A stretch of 64,000 bases of DNA, taken from RUG572 sp964386385 (lineage in GTDB: Bacteria; Verrucomicrobiota; Kiritimatiellia; RFP12; UBA1067). The notes under the pieces were generated by a model that did no database searches, was not told where the DNA came from, and saw only the letters and a program-made list of their open reading frames with translations. Shown piece after piece: positions 53,634 through 61,310 of this stretch. Numbering within the stretch: position 1 is the first letter of the stretch; the number at the start of each line of letters is the position of its first letter. Position numbers and translations under genes: made by a program. Where the stretch lies: positions 137,404 through 201,403 of the forward strand of contig CAYLRN010000004.1 in NCBI GenBank assembly GCA_964386385.1, given 5' to 3'.

Positions 53634-54509
53634 CTACATCCTGAAATCCTCGCCCAGGTAGAGGCGCCGCGCGTCCTCGTCGTTCACAAGCCGCTCGCTC
53701 GTGCCCTCGCACAGGAGGCGGCCGTTGTAGACGAGATACGCCCTGTCGACCACGTTCAGCGTCTCGCGGACGTTGTGGTCCGTGATGATTATCCCAAGCC
53801 CCTGCCTGCGCAAATCGCGCACTATCTCCTGGATGTCGTGCACGGCAAGCGGGTCGACCCCTGCGAAAGGCTCGTCCAGCATCAGGATCGACGGCCGCCG
53901 CACAAGGGCGCGCGCGATCTCGAGCTTGCGGCGTTCGCCGCCGGAAAGCGTGTACGCCGGCTGCCTGGCCACCTTCATCAGGTCCAGCGACGCCAGAAGC
54001 TCCTCGCAGCGCGCCCTGCGGGCCTTGCGCGAAGCGGGCAGCGTCTCGAGGATCGCCATCACGTTGTCCCAGACGCTCAGCTTGCGGAAGATCGACGCCT
54101 CCTGCGCAAGGTAGCCGAGACCATGCCGCGCGCGCATGAACACCGGCATCCGCGTGAGGTCCTTCCCGCGGAACGAAACCGTGCCCTCGTTCGGCCTGAC
54201 AAGCCCGACTATCATGTAGAACGTCGTCGTCTTGCCGGCGCCGTTCGGCCCCAGAAGCCCCACGATCTCCCCGCAGCGGACTTCCATGGACATTCCGTTG
54301 ACGACCGTGCGGTCGCCGTACACCTTGACGAGTCCGCTCGCGACGAGGTCCGGCTCGGCGGGGGGAACAGACGCATGGGACTCCTCGGACGGCGTGGACG
54401 CGGAGGCCTCCGCCGGCTGGGGCGCGACGGGCGCGGGCGTCTCCGCAGGGTTCTCCGCGGACTTCTCGGCGGCCATCTCGGCCATGGCTTTCATAACGGG
54501 GTCGTCCAT
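53634..54509 (-). CDS. lptB: LPS transport ATPase LptB with N-terminal extension
   Basis: 291 residues; the first 50 (Ala/Pro/Glu-rich) are extra for LptB, which is usually about 240. ABC motifs: Walker A LGPNGAGKTT, Q-loop LAQEAS, signature LSGGERRKLEIARAL, Walker B ILMLDEPFAGVDP, H-loop IITDHN. It powers LPS transport across the envelope with LptFG. In many bacteria rpoN follows lptB here; it is missing. Confidence 0.94.
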   Translation of the reverse strand: MDDPVMKAMAEMAAEKSAENPAETPAPVAPQPAEASASTPSEESHASVPPAEPDLVASGLVKVYGDRTVVNGMSMEVRCGEIVGLLGPNGAGKTTTFYMIVGLVRPNEGTVSFRGKDLTRMPVFMRARHGLGYLAQEASIFRKLSVWDNVMAILETLPASRKARRARCEELLASLDLMKVARQPAYTLSGGERRKLEIARALVRRPSILMLDEPFAGVDPLAVHDIQEIVRDLRRQGLGIIITDHNVRETLNVVDRAYLVYNGRLLCEGTSERLVNDEDARRLYLGEDFRM

Positions 54510-54516
54510 GTCCGCG

Positions 54517-56040
54517 TCACTGCCCTTTCAGCTGGTTCAGGAAGTCCTTGCCGGAGCCGCCCTTCATGGCGCCGCCCGGCATCGAAACGGCGGGGCCTTC
54601 GATCTCCACCTGCTCGGAGTTCAGCCAGAACGTGATCCTGTCGCCGCGCACGACGTTGTCGCCCCGGCGCGTGACCTCCTCAAGGCAGGCCTTCGCCGCC
54701 GTGTCGCCATACATGACGATCTTGGAGACGGACTTCGTGTAGACCGCGCGCGAACACGACGCGCGCTTCTCCTCGTTCGTGATGGCGACGTGTCCGATCG
54801 CCACGAGACGCTTCAGCTCGTTCGTGCCGTCGAGGAAGACGAAAAGGCGGTCCGCGTGCATCTGGTACTGCTCGTCGTCCACGTACACGTTGCGGTCGAA
54901 GAGGATCACGCCCTCCTTGCGGTCGTAGTCGGTCCGCTCGGCGGTGATGACGGCGGCGCGTCCGGTGAGGGGCTTCTTCGGCGCCGGCGCCTTCGCCTCG
55001 TCCGCGCCCTTCTTCGCGGGGAGTTCAGTGACGTCGACGTCGTTGCTGCCGCCGGGGACGAGCTTCTTCTGCGCCCCCTTCCGTTCGTCGGGGTCGGGAT
55101 TCATCAGATAGTCCACGCGCTTCTCCATGGCGGCCCTGGCGGCGACCGCCTTTTCGGCGGCCTTCTTCTCCACGACAGCGCGCGCCTCCGCGGCGGCCGC
55201 GGCGGCCTCCGCGCGCTGGCGGGCAGTCTTCTCGTCGCGCACCTTCTTCACGACCTCGCCGACGGCGGCCTCTGCCTCGTTCTTCGCCTCCACCGCGGCG
55301 GCAGTCGCCTCCTCGGCGGCCTTGCGCCCGGCCTCGGCCTCCTTTTTGCCGGCCTCCGCCTTTTCGCGGGCGGCGCGCTCGGCGGCGACCTGTTCGCGCA
55401 GCGCCCTAAGCTCGTCTGCGGCCTTCTTGTCGCGCTCCGCCCTGGCGCGCGCGTCGTCAGCGGCCTTTTTCGCCGCGGCCTCGCGGGCGGCATTCGCCTC
55501 TGCAAGAGCCTTCTGCGCGGCCTTCATCTCCTTCTCCGCCTTGGCCCGCGCGTCGTCTGCGGCCTTCTTCGCGGCGGCCTCGCGGGCGGCGGTCTCCTCG
55601 GCGGCCTTCCTNNNNNNNNNNNNNNNNNNNNNNNNNNNNNNNNNNNNNNNNNNNNNNNNNNNNNNNNNNNNNNNNNNNNNNNNNNNNNNNNNNNNNNNNN
55701 NNNNNNNNNNNGCGTCGTCTGCGGCCTTCTTCGCGGCGGCCTCGCGGGCGGCGATGGCCTCGGCGGCCTTCCTGTCCATTTCCGCCTTGATGCGCGCCTC
55801 CTCCGCAGCCTGCGCGGCAGAGGCGTCCGCCTGCCTTGCGGCCTGGGCGGGGGCGGGAGCGGGACGCGCCGCAGACAGCGCCGCCGGGGCGGCGATGGTC
55901 GACGCCGGGGTCTTCGCCTTGGCCGGTCTGCGGAGCATGACGTCGTCCGGCGACAGCAGGTCGTCGAGGTCGGCCGCGACAGACGTGGAGGTCGCGAATA
56001 CGGCCAAAAGCGCTAGAACTGGCAGGCGAAATCGTTTCAC
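54517..56040 (-). CDS. lptA: LptA/OstA-domain protein with long coiled-coil region (contains scaffold gap)
   Basis: About 507 residues including 100 N. Signal peptide (ALLAVFATSTSVAA), then a long Ala/Lys/Glu coiled coil of repeated units (AAREAAAKKAADDARAKAE). It ends in an OstA/LptA domain (AERTDYDRKEGVILFDRNVY, ITFWLNSEQVEIEGP). LptA normally bridges the periplasm as about 170 residues with no coiled coil, so this is a fusion. The reading frame agrees on both sides of the gap, which lies inside the repeat, so the true length is unknown. Confidence 0.82.
   Translation of the reverse strand: MKRFRLPVLALLAVFATSTSVAADLDDLLSPDDVMLRRPAKAKTPASTIAAPAALSAARPAPAPAQAARQADASAAQAAEEARIKAEMDRKAAEAIAAREAAAKKAADDXXXXXXXXXXXXXXXXXXXXXXXXXXXXXXXXXXRKAAEETAAREAAAKKAADDARAKAEKEMKAAQKALAEANAAREAAAKKAADDARARAERDKKAADELRALREQVAAERAAREKAEAGKKEAEAGRKAAEEATAAAVEAKNEAEAAVGEVVKKVRDEKTARQRAEAAAAAAEARAVVEKKAAEKAVAARAAMEKRVDYLMNPDPDERKGAQKKLVPGGSNDVDVTELPAKKGADEAKAPAPKKPLTGRAAVITAERTDYDRKEGVILFDRNVYVDDEQYQMHADRLFVFLDGTNELKRLVAIGHVAITNEEKRASCSRAVYTKSVSKIVMYGDTAAKACLEEVTRRGDNVVRGDRITFWLNSEQVEIEGPAVSMPGGAMKGGSGKDFLNQLKGQ
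55612..55711. other. 100-N scaffold gap in the lptA coiled-coil repeat
   Basis: Exactly 100 N, a standard placeholder, so the real gap size is unknown. It lies within a repeated coding segment, a common cause of assembly breaks. Confidence 0.98.
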
Positions 56041-56567
56041 TTGATAAGGCTCCCGGGATTTAGGTCTCCGTGCTTCGTCCTGATGACGGATTCCGAAAAG
56101 ATCTTGATGAACTCGCGCGGCAGTGAGAAGTATATCCCGCGTCCCTGGATGGAGGACTCGCCGTACGTCATCTTCGCGCGCCCTTCCACCCAGCCGCTCT
56201 TCGTGGACCTGTCCACCACGCAGTTCTCCGCCTCCAGGCTCGCGGTCAGCTTCCCGTCCGGCGCGTACTGCTCGACGCGAATCTGCTCGCCCCAGACGAA
56301 GGGGGAGTCCATGAACATATGGGCGCGGGCGGCGGTGAGACGCGACTTCACCGTGCCGTCCGGAAAGGTCTCAAGCGGCAGCGTGACGTCCTGCGCGGGG
56401 GATTCCAGCTTCTTGACGCATTCCGCGTACGCGGCGCGGAGGCGCAGGGTGTCAGAATCGTCCCCGCGCTCCGCCAGCCACTTGGCGCTTGAGAACGCCA
56501 TGAGACACGGCGGCGAGAGAAGCAGGGCCGCGACGATGGCGAGGATATGTCTAGCGGACGATTTCAT
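56037..56567 (-). CDS. lptC: LPS export protein LptC-like
   Basis: 176 residues: membrane anchor (RHILAIVAALLLSPPCLMAF), then an LptC/OstA-like beta-jellyroll (GKLTASLEAENCVVDRSTKS, MTYGESSIQGRGIYF). It passes LPS from LptB-FG to LptA. It overlaps lptA by four bases and kdsA by 17. Confidence 0.82.
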   Translation of the reverse strand: MKSSARHILAIVAALLLSPPCLMAFSSAKWLAERGDDSDTLRLRAAYAECVKKLESPAQDVTLPLETFPDGTVKSRLTAARAHMFMDSPFVWGEQIRVEQYAPDGKLTASLEAENCVVDRSTKSGWVEGRAKMTYGESSIQGRGIYFSLPREFIKIFSESVIRTKHGDLNPGSLIK

Positions 56568-57372
56568 GTATTGCGAGAAGCCGTTCCCAGAGTTTTCTCA
56601 CTTCCTTGAACGCGATGGCGTTCGCGCCGTCCGAAAGGGCCTTGGCGGGGTTCACGTGCGTCTCCATGAAGACGCCGTCCACGCCTGTCGCGACGGCGGC
56701 GCGCGCAAGGGCGGGGGCGAACCTGCCGTCGCCGCCGGACCCAGTGCCAAGCCCGCCGGGGCGCTGCACGGAATGCGTCGCGTCGAAGACTACCGGATAT
56801 CCGGTCTCGCGCATTATCGGCAGCGACCGCATGTCCGCCACCAGGTTGCGGTATCCGAAGCTCGACCCGCGTTCGCATAGGACGATGCGGCGGTTGCCCG
56901 TGGATTCGATCTTCCTCACCACGTTCACCATGTCCTCGGGGGCCATGAACTGCCCCTTCTTGACGTTCACCACCGCGCCCGTCTCGCCGGCCGCGACGAC
57001 AAGGTCCGTCTGGCGGGCGAGGAACGCCGGAATCTGCAGGACGTCGCAGACCTCCGCCACGCGGGCGCACTGCGACGGCTCGTGGACGTCCGTGAGCACG
57101 GGCACCTCGAACGTCTCGCGGATCTCGGCAAGGATTTCCAGACCCCTGTCGAGGCCCGGGCCGCGGAAGGCGTCGACGCTCGTGCGGTTCGCCTTGTCGA
57201 AACTCGCCTTGAAGACGTAGTTCACGGAAAGGTCGTTCGCGATCTCGACGAGCCGCGCGGCGAGATCCAGGGCCATGCGGCGGCTTTCGATCACGCACGG
57301 CCCTGCGATGAACGTCAGGGAGCCGTCGCCGAACGCAACGCCCCTGTCAACGTCGATTTTCTTTACCTTCAT
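56551..57372 (-). CDS. kdsA: 3-deoxy-8-phosphooctulonate synthase (KDO-8-P synthase)
   Basis: 273 residues with FIAGPCVIESRRMALDLAA, NYVFKASFDKANRTS, TDVHEPSQ and FDATHSVQRPGG. It makes KDO-8-phosphate from arabinose-5-phosphate and PEP for LPS inner core. It has an extra internal promoter overlapping the kdsB stop, and a long overlap with lptC. Confidence 0.96.
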   Translation of the reverse strand: MKVKKIDVDRGVAFGDGSLTFIAGPCVIESRRMALDLAARLVEIANDLSVNYVFKASFDKANRTSVDAFRGPGLDRGLEILAEIRETFEVPVLTDVHEPSQCARVAEVCDVLQIPAFLARQTDLVVAAGETGAVVNVKKGQFMAPEDMVNVVRKIESTGNRRIVLCERGSSFGYRNLVADMRSLPIMRETGYPVVFDATHSVQRPGGLGTGSGGDGRFAPALARAAVATGVDGVFMETHVNPAKALSDGANAIAFKEVRKLWERLLAIHEIVR

Positions 57373-57401
57373 GTCGAATGTCTTGTGTCCTTTTGTCGGA
57401 C

Positions 57402-57410
57402 ATTATACCA
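57402..57410 (-). promoter_or_regulatory. Extended -10 promoter of kdsA
   Basis: TGG-TATAAT on the minus strand, hexamer 57407-57402; it overlaps the kdsB stop codon (57405-57403). Confidence 0.6.
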
Positions 57411-58155
57411 AACCACGGGCTTTCATCAAGCCTTCAATTCGAACGGCGTCTTCGGGGGTGTCCACCCCCACTCCGTCGTCCTCGGTGCGGACGCAGGCGA
57501 TCCTGGCCCCCATCCAGAGCGCCCGAAGCTGCTCAAGTTTCTCCGTTTTCTCAAGATCGCACGGCTTCTCTGCAATATAGCGTCTCAAAAAGCCGCCGCG
57601 ATAGGCGTAGACGCCGAGATGGCGGACGTAGAGGCCCGTTTTCCAGTCCTCCTCGGAGTCGCGGCAGGCCGGTATCGTGGCGCGGGAAAAGTAGAGCGCG
57701 CCGTCGTCGCGGTCGAGCGCGACCTTCACGACCGTGCGCGCCTTCAGGTCGCGCTCGTTCCTTATCGGCGTGACCGCGGTGGCCATGTCCCAGCGCGAAC
57801 CCGGCTCGCGGAGGCGGGCGACGAGGGCGTCGATCAGGGCGGGGTCGACCAGCGGCTCGTCGCCCTGTATGTTGACGAGCACGTCGTCGTCCGCAAAATC
57901 CCCCGCGGCGCAGGCGATGCGGTCGGTGCCGGACGGCAGTTCGCTCGGCGTCATGACGGCCTTGCCGCCGCAGTCGGCCACCGCGCGCGCAATGCGCTCG
58001 TCGTCCGTGGCGACGAGCACGTCGTCCAGGGACTTCGCCCTCTTCGCCGCGTCCACGACCCACGCGACGAGCGGCCGGCCGCAGATGGCGGCCAGCGGCT
58101 TGCCGGGAAAGCGGCTCGACCCGTAACGCGACGGGATTATTCCGAGAACCTTCAT
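57403..58155 (-). CDS. kdsB: CMP-KDO synthetase
   Basis: 250 residues from the ATG at 58155. Motifs IIPSRYGSSRFPGKPLA and VNIQGDEPLVDPALIDAL. It activates KDO with CTP for LPS synthesis. Immediately upstream of kdsA. Confidence 0.95.
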   Translation of the reverse strand: MKVLGIIPSRYGSSRFPGKPLAAICGRPLVAWVVDAAKRAKSLDDVLVATDDERIARAVADCGGKAVMTPSELPSGTDRIACAAGDFADDDVLVNIQGDEPLVDPALIDALVARLREPGSRWDMATAVTPIRNERDLKARTVVKVALDRDDGALYFSRATIPACRDSEEDWKTGLYVRHLGVYAYRGGFLRRYIAEKPCDLEKTEKLEQLRALWMGARIACVRTEDDGVGVDTPEDAVRIEGLMKARGLV

Positions 58156-58168
58156 CGTCCCGCTCCCG

Positions 58169-59161
58169 TCACTTGCGCTTCGCGGCTTCCGCGCGGGCGG
58201 CGGACAGCACGTCGGCGACCTTGACGGCGACGCCGCCCTTCCGCCTCGACTGCGTGGCGGCCTCGAGGAACGCGTAGATCTCAAGCGTCTCCTCCGGCGA
58301 TACCGGCACGACGCCCGTCTTGAAGAACTTCAAGATCTCGACGAGCAGCGGCTTGTAGCCCTCGTACGTGCCCATGGACTTCACGCCGCCCAGCGTGAAG
58401 ATCGTGCCGCCGTAGCCGGCTCCGCCCCTGCGGTAGTCGAGGGCGCGCATCGTGCCGAGGCGTCCGTCCGCCCACGTGCCGACGGCGACGTGCTCGAGCT
58501 CCGTGGCGGTGCAGCGGACTTCCACGCAGCCCGTGCCCATGATCGTGAAAAGCGGCTCCGCGCCGTGGATCGCGTACCAGAAGTACTCGCTCTGCGTCTC
58601 CTCGAACTGCGTGGGCGTCCAGCAGTCGGCGCCGCGGATCTTGCCGAGTTTCCCGTCGCGCGCGGCCTGCGCGTTCTTCACGTAGCGGAGGGAGGACGAG
58701 CAGAACCACTTCGCGTTCATCCGGCGCCCGAGGTCCACGAGGCGCACCGCGTCCGGCAGGTCGGCCGTAACCGGCTTGTCGATGAAGACCGGCTTGCCGC
58801 TTGCGAACACCTGCTTCGCCTGCTCGTAGTGCGGACGCCCGTCGCACGTCTCAAGCAGCACGACGTCGCAGACCGCCAGAAGCTCCGGAATCGTCTCCTT
58901 CATCTCGACTCCCATCTCCTTGAGCTGGGCGATGTACTTCGGATAGCGGTTCGTGGAGCTGAAGATGTCGGGAGAACCCCACTTGTGCGCCACAGTGACG
59001 CGGAAGCCCGCGCAGTCGGGGTCCTTGACCTTGTTCATGAGCTCCGTGAACGCAATCGTGTGCGAGGTGTCGCATCCTATCACGCCCACGCGCACATCGG
59101 CCGCGACGGCGGCGAATCCGATGAGGAGGCCCAGAAGGGAAAATGCAATGGTGTTTTTCAT
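58169..59161 (-). CDS. Secreted Gfo/Idh/MocA-type oxidoreductase-like protein
   Basis: 330 residues from the ATG at 59161 (another ATG at 59182). Sec signal peptide (MKNTIAFSLLGLLIGFAAVA), then an NAD-binding-type start (VRVGVIGCDTSHT) and the Gfo/Idh substrate motif FIDKPVTADL. Most such enzymes are cytoplasmic; secreted versions are known in Planctomycetes and Verrucomicrobia. Whether this one binds NAD in the periplasm is unclear. No clear Shine-Dalgarno site. Thirteen bases before kdsB. Confidence 0.78.
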   Translation of the reverse strand: MKNTIAFSLLGLLIGFAAVAADVRVGVIGCDTSHTIAFTELMNKVKDPDCAGFRVTVAHKWGSPDIFSSTNRYPKYIAQLKEMGVEMKETIPELLAVCDVVLLETCDGRPHYEQAKQVFASGKPVFIDKPVTADLPDAVRLVDLGRRMNAKWFCSSSLRYVKNAQAARDGKLGKIRGADCWTPTQFEETQSEYFWYAIHGAEPLFTIMGTGCVEVRCTATELEHVAVGTWADGRLGTMRALDYRRGGAGYGGTIFTLGGVKSMGTYEGYKPLLVEILKFFKTGVVPVSPEETLEIYAFLEAATQSRRKGGVAVKVADVLSAARAEAAKRK

Positions 59162-59264
59162 GGTGCATGGATTCTCGCACATCCGGGCGTTCCAGTCAAT
59201 GCAAAACAGAACTTCTTTTCAAGTCCGCCAGGACGTCCGCACAGACGCACAACGAGATGTGTGT

Positions 59265-59273
59265 GGGGGGGGG
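59265..59273. repeat. G9 homopolymer downstream of tRNA-Glu
   Basis: Nine consecutive G on the plus strand, about 50 bases beyond the tRNA-Glu 3' end, preceded by GTGTGT. Confidence 0.9.
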
Positions 59274-59322
59274 ATGGAAGAAACGACCGCGCAGCAAAAC
59301 TGCGGAACGGACGACATCGAAA

Positions 59323-59397
59323 TGGCAGTCCCTAGGAGAGTCGAACTCCTCTTACAGGCATGAAAAGCCCGTGTCCTAACCGATAGACGAAGGGACC
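59323..59397 (-). tRNA. tRNA-Glu (anticodon TTC)
   Basis: Acceptor GGTCCCT/AGGGACT, D-arm with CTATCGGTTAGG, anticodon stem CGGGC/GCCTG with loop TTTTCAT, T-arm AGGAG TTCGACT CTCCT. CCA is encoded at 59325-59323. Confidence 0.94.
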
Positions 59398-59418
59398 GCA
59401 TCGGTGGAACGAATGGGA

Positions 59419-59427
59419 AGTTTATCA
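59419..59427 (-). promoter_or_regulatory. Extended -10 promoter of tRNA-Glu
   Basis: TGA-TAAACT on the minus strand, hexamer 59424-59419, 21 bases before the tRNA. Confidence 0.5.
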
Positions 59428-59499
59428 AATGTTCACAGAGTGTGCAAGACCGTACACGAAAAAATCACAAAATACCTTTTGGATTCCCTCCGCGTCCTG

Positions 59500-59508
59500 T
59501 GCTATCAT
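59500..59508 (+). promoter_or_regulatory. Extended -10 promoter of dprA
   Basis: TGC-TATCAT, hexamer 59503-59508, leader of about 22 bases to the dprA ATG. Confidence 0.55.
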
Positions 59509-59537
59509 CGACCTGTCACAGCAAGGAGTGTACGAAA

Positions 59538-60683
59538 ATGACAGAACGCGAAGCGCGCATTGCATTCAACATGGTGCCGACGGTCGGGGAGGCGACGCTT
59601 GCCCGACTGATGGCGGAGGCCGGCGGCAGCGCCGTCGCCGCGTGGGAGGCATATCCCGAAAAGCGCGACTGGGCGGGGCGCGTCCCCGACTGGGAGGAGG
59701 AGCTGCGGCGCGCCGAGAAGGCGCGCGTCCGCATCGTCACGGCGGTGGACGAGGACTATCCGCCGCAGCTGAAGGAGATCGCCTCCCCGCCGCTTGCCCT
59801 GTACGTCGTCGGCGACGTCTCCGCGCTTTCGCGCGCGGGCGTCGCGCTTGTCGGAACGCGGAGGGCGACGGCGTACGGGCGCATGGTCGCGGAGCGTTTC
59901 GCGGCCGGGCTGTGCGAGCGCGGCTGGACGGTCTTCTCCGGCCTTGCGCGGGGGATAGACGCCGCGGCGCACGGCGGCGCGCTGATGGCCGGCGGCGTGA
60001 CAGTCGGAGTCCTTGGCGGAGCCCTGGACAGGTTCTTCCCGGAGGAAAACCGGGAGCTGGCCAGGCGCATGGTGGAAAAGGGCGGGGCGGTGGCGAGCGA
60101 ATTCCCGTTCGGCCGCCAGCCCGACGTCCAGACGTTTCCCCAGCGCAACCGGATCGTCTCCGGCCTTTCCCGCGGCGTGGTGGCGGTGGAATGCCCCGTG
60201 CACAGCGGCACGATGATAACCTGTTCGCGCGCCCTTGAGCAGAGCCGCGCCGTGATGGCCGTTCCGGGGCGGGTGGACTCCCCGGCCTCGGCCGGATGCC
60301 TTCACCTGATACGCGAGGGCGCGCGGATGGTGACGAACGTGGACGACATAATGGAGGAGCTCTCGCCGATCGGCAGGGCCGCGTCGGCCCCTCCGCCACC
60401 CGCTGCATCCCCCCCTTCCGCATCGGCCTCGAAGGAACGCCCGAAGGCGCCTTCGCGCGGCAGACCGCCGCAGGCCGCGCCGGAGGCGAAGATCACGCTC
60501 GAGGAGTCGCTTGTAATGCGCGCGGTGCCGGACGCGGGGGCGACGATCGACCGCGTCGCGGACGCCTCCGGGCTTGCGACGTCCAAGGTCAACGCCCTGC
60601 TCGTCTCCCTTCGCCTCAAGGGCCGGATCCGCTTCCTTCCAGGCAACAGGGTCGCGCCCGCCGGCAGCGAAAGGATGAAATAA
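59538..60683 (+). CDS. dprA: DNA-processing protein DprA
   Basis: 381 residues from the ATG at 59538 (AAGGAG upstream). A SAM-like N-terminus, then the Rossmann core (VALVGTRRATAYGRMV, GGALDRFFPEENREL, SEFPFGRQPDVQTFPQRNRI) and a C-terminal winged-helix domain (TIDRVADASGLATSKVNALL). DprA loads RecA on incoming single strands in natural transformation. No other competence gene is nearby, so it may serve general recombination. Confidence 0.94.
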   Translation: MTEREARIAFNMVPTVGEATLARLMAEAGGSAVAAWEAYPEKRDWAGRVPDWEEELRRAEKARVRIVTAVDEDYPPQLKEIASPPLALYVVGDVSALSRAGVALVGTRRATAYGRMVAERFAAGLCERGWTVFSGLARGIDAAAHGGALMAGGVTVGVLGGALDRFFPEENRELARRMVEKGGAVASEFPFGRQPDVQTFPQRNRIVSGLSRGVVAVECPVHSGTMITCSRALEQSRAVMAVPGRVDSPASAGCLHLIREGARMVTNVDDIMEELSPIGRAASAPPPPAASPPSASASKERPKAPSRGRPPQAAPEAKITLEESLVMRAVPDAGATIDRVADASGLATSKVNALLVSLRLKGRIRFLPGNRVAPAGSERMK

Positions 60684-60689
60684 CCGCCA

Positions 60690-60756
60690 AATATGCGCAT
60701 CATGCCAACTGGCAGAGAGGCAAGACGGTTGAGATGCCATGGCATGATGGCATATT
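60690..60756. repeat. Inverted repeat downstream of dprA
   Basis: AATATGCGCATCATGCCA (60690-60707) and TGGCATGATGGCATATT (60740-60756) are complementary except for one missing base. It may be a transcript terminator or a palindromic repeat. Confidence 0.65.
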
Positions 60757-60807
60757 CGCTTTGACAAGACACACTGCGATTTTTCAGCCCATTTTACCGC
60801 GCCGACG

Positions 60808-60816
60808 TGGTATAAT
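60808..60816 (+). promoter_or_regulatory. Extended -10 promoter of aroQ
   Basis: TGG-TATAAT, hexamer 60811-60816. About 55 bases of leader follow. Confidence 0.6.
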
Positions 60817-60821
60817 CGCGC

Positions 60822-60836
60822 GCCTTGCCTCAAGGC
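60822..60836 (+). promoter_or_regulatory. Hairpin in the aroQ leader
   Basis: GCCTTG-CCT-CAAGGC directly after the -10 box, followed by a T-rich stretch. It could stabilise the 5' end of the mRNA or act as a weak attenuator. Confidence 0.4.
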
Positions 60837-60875
60837 AGCGATTTTATTTTAGGGCAAACGGAACAGGACGTCGCA

Positions 60876-61310
60876 ATGGAAATGAAGAGCGTATTGGTTT
60901 TGAACGGGCCGAATCTCGGGCTTCTCGGAACACGGGAGCCGGAGATATACGGGCGCACGACGCTGGCGGACGTCGTCGCCGCGGTGAAGGACGCCGCGGC
61001 GGCGAAGGGCGTTATGGTCGAGGCGTTCCAGAGCGACGTCGAGGGCGAGCTGGTAGCCGCCATCGGCGCGGCGCGCGGAGTGCACGACGGCATCATCATC
61101 AATCCCGCCGCGTACACCCACGAGTCGGTGGCGCTGCACGACGCAATCAAGGCCGTCGGGATTCCAACGGTGGAGGTGCATCTGTCGAACGTCTACGCGC
61201 GCGAGGGCTACCGTCACGAGTCGCTTACGGCGGGAGTTTGCGCGGGGCAGATCTGCGGATTCGGCGCGAAGGGCTATCTGCTTGCGCTGGACGCCCTGCT
61301 TTCGCTTTGA
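60876..61310 (+). CDS. aroQ: Type II 3-dehydroquinate dehydratase
   Basis: 144 residues from the ATG at 60876. Motifs NGPNLGLLGTREPEIYG (with the catalytic Tyr), NPAAYTHESVALHDAI and EVHLSNVYAREGYRHES. It makes 3-dehydroshikimate in the shikimate pathway. Its 3' end overlaps the convergent phosphodiesterase gene by 37 bp. Confidence 0.94.
   Translation: MEMKSVLVLNGPNLGLLGTREPEIYGRTTLADVVAAVKDAAAAKGVMVEAFQSDVEGELVAAIGAARGVHDGIIINPAAYTHESVALHDAIKAVGIPTVEVHLSNVYAREGYRHESLTAGVCAGQICGFGAKGYLLALDALLSL

Noticed and set aside
54232..56016. Plus-strand open frame of about 594 codons opposite lptA
   Set aside because: It is the antisense of the repetitive Ala/Lys coiled coil and has no recognisable domain.
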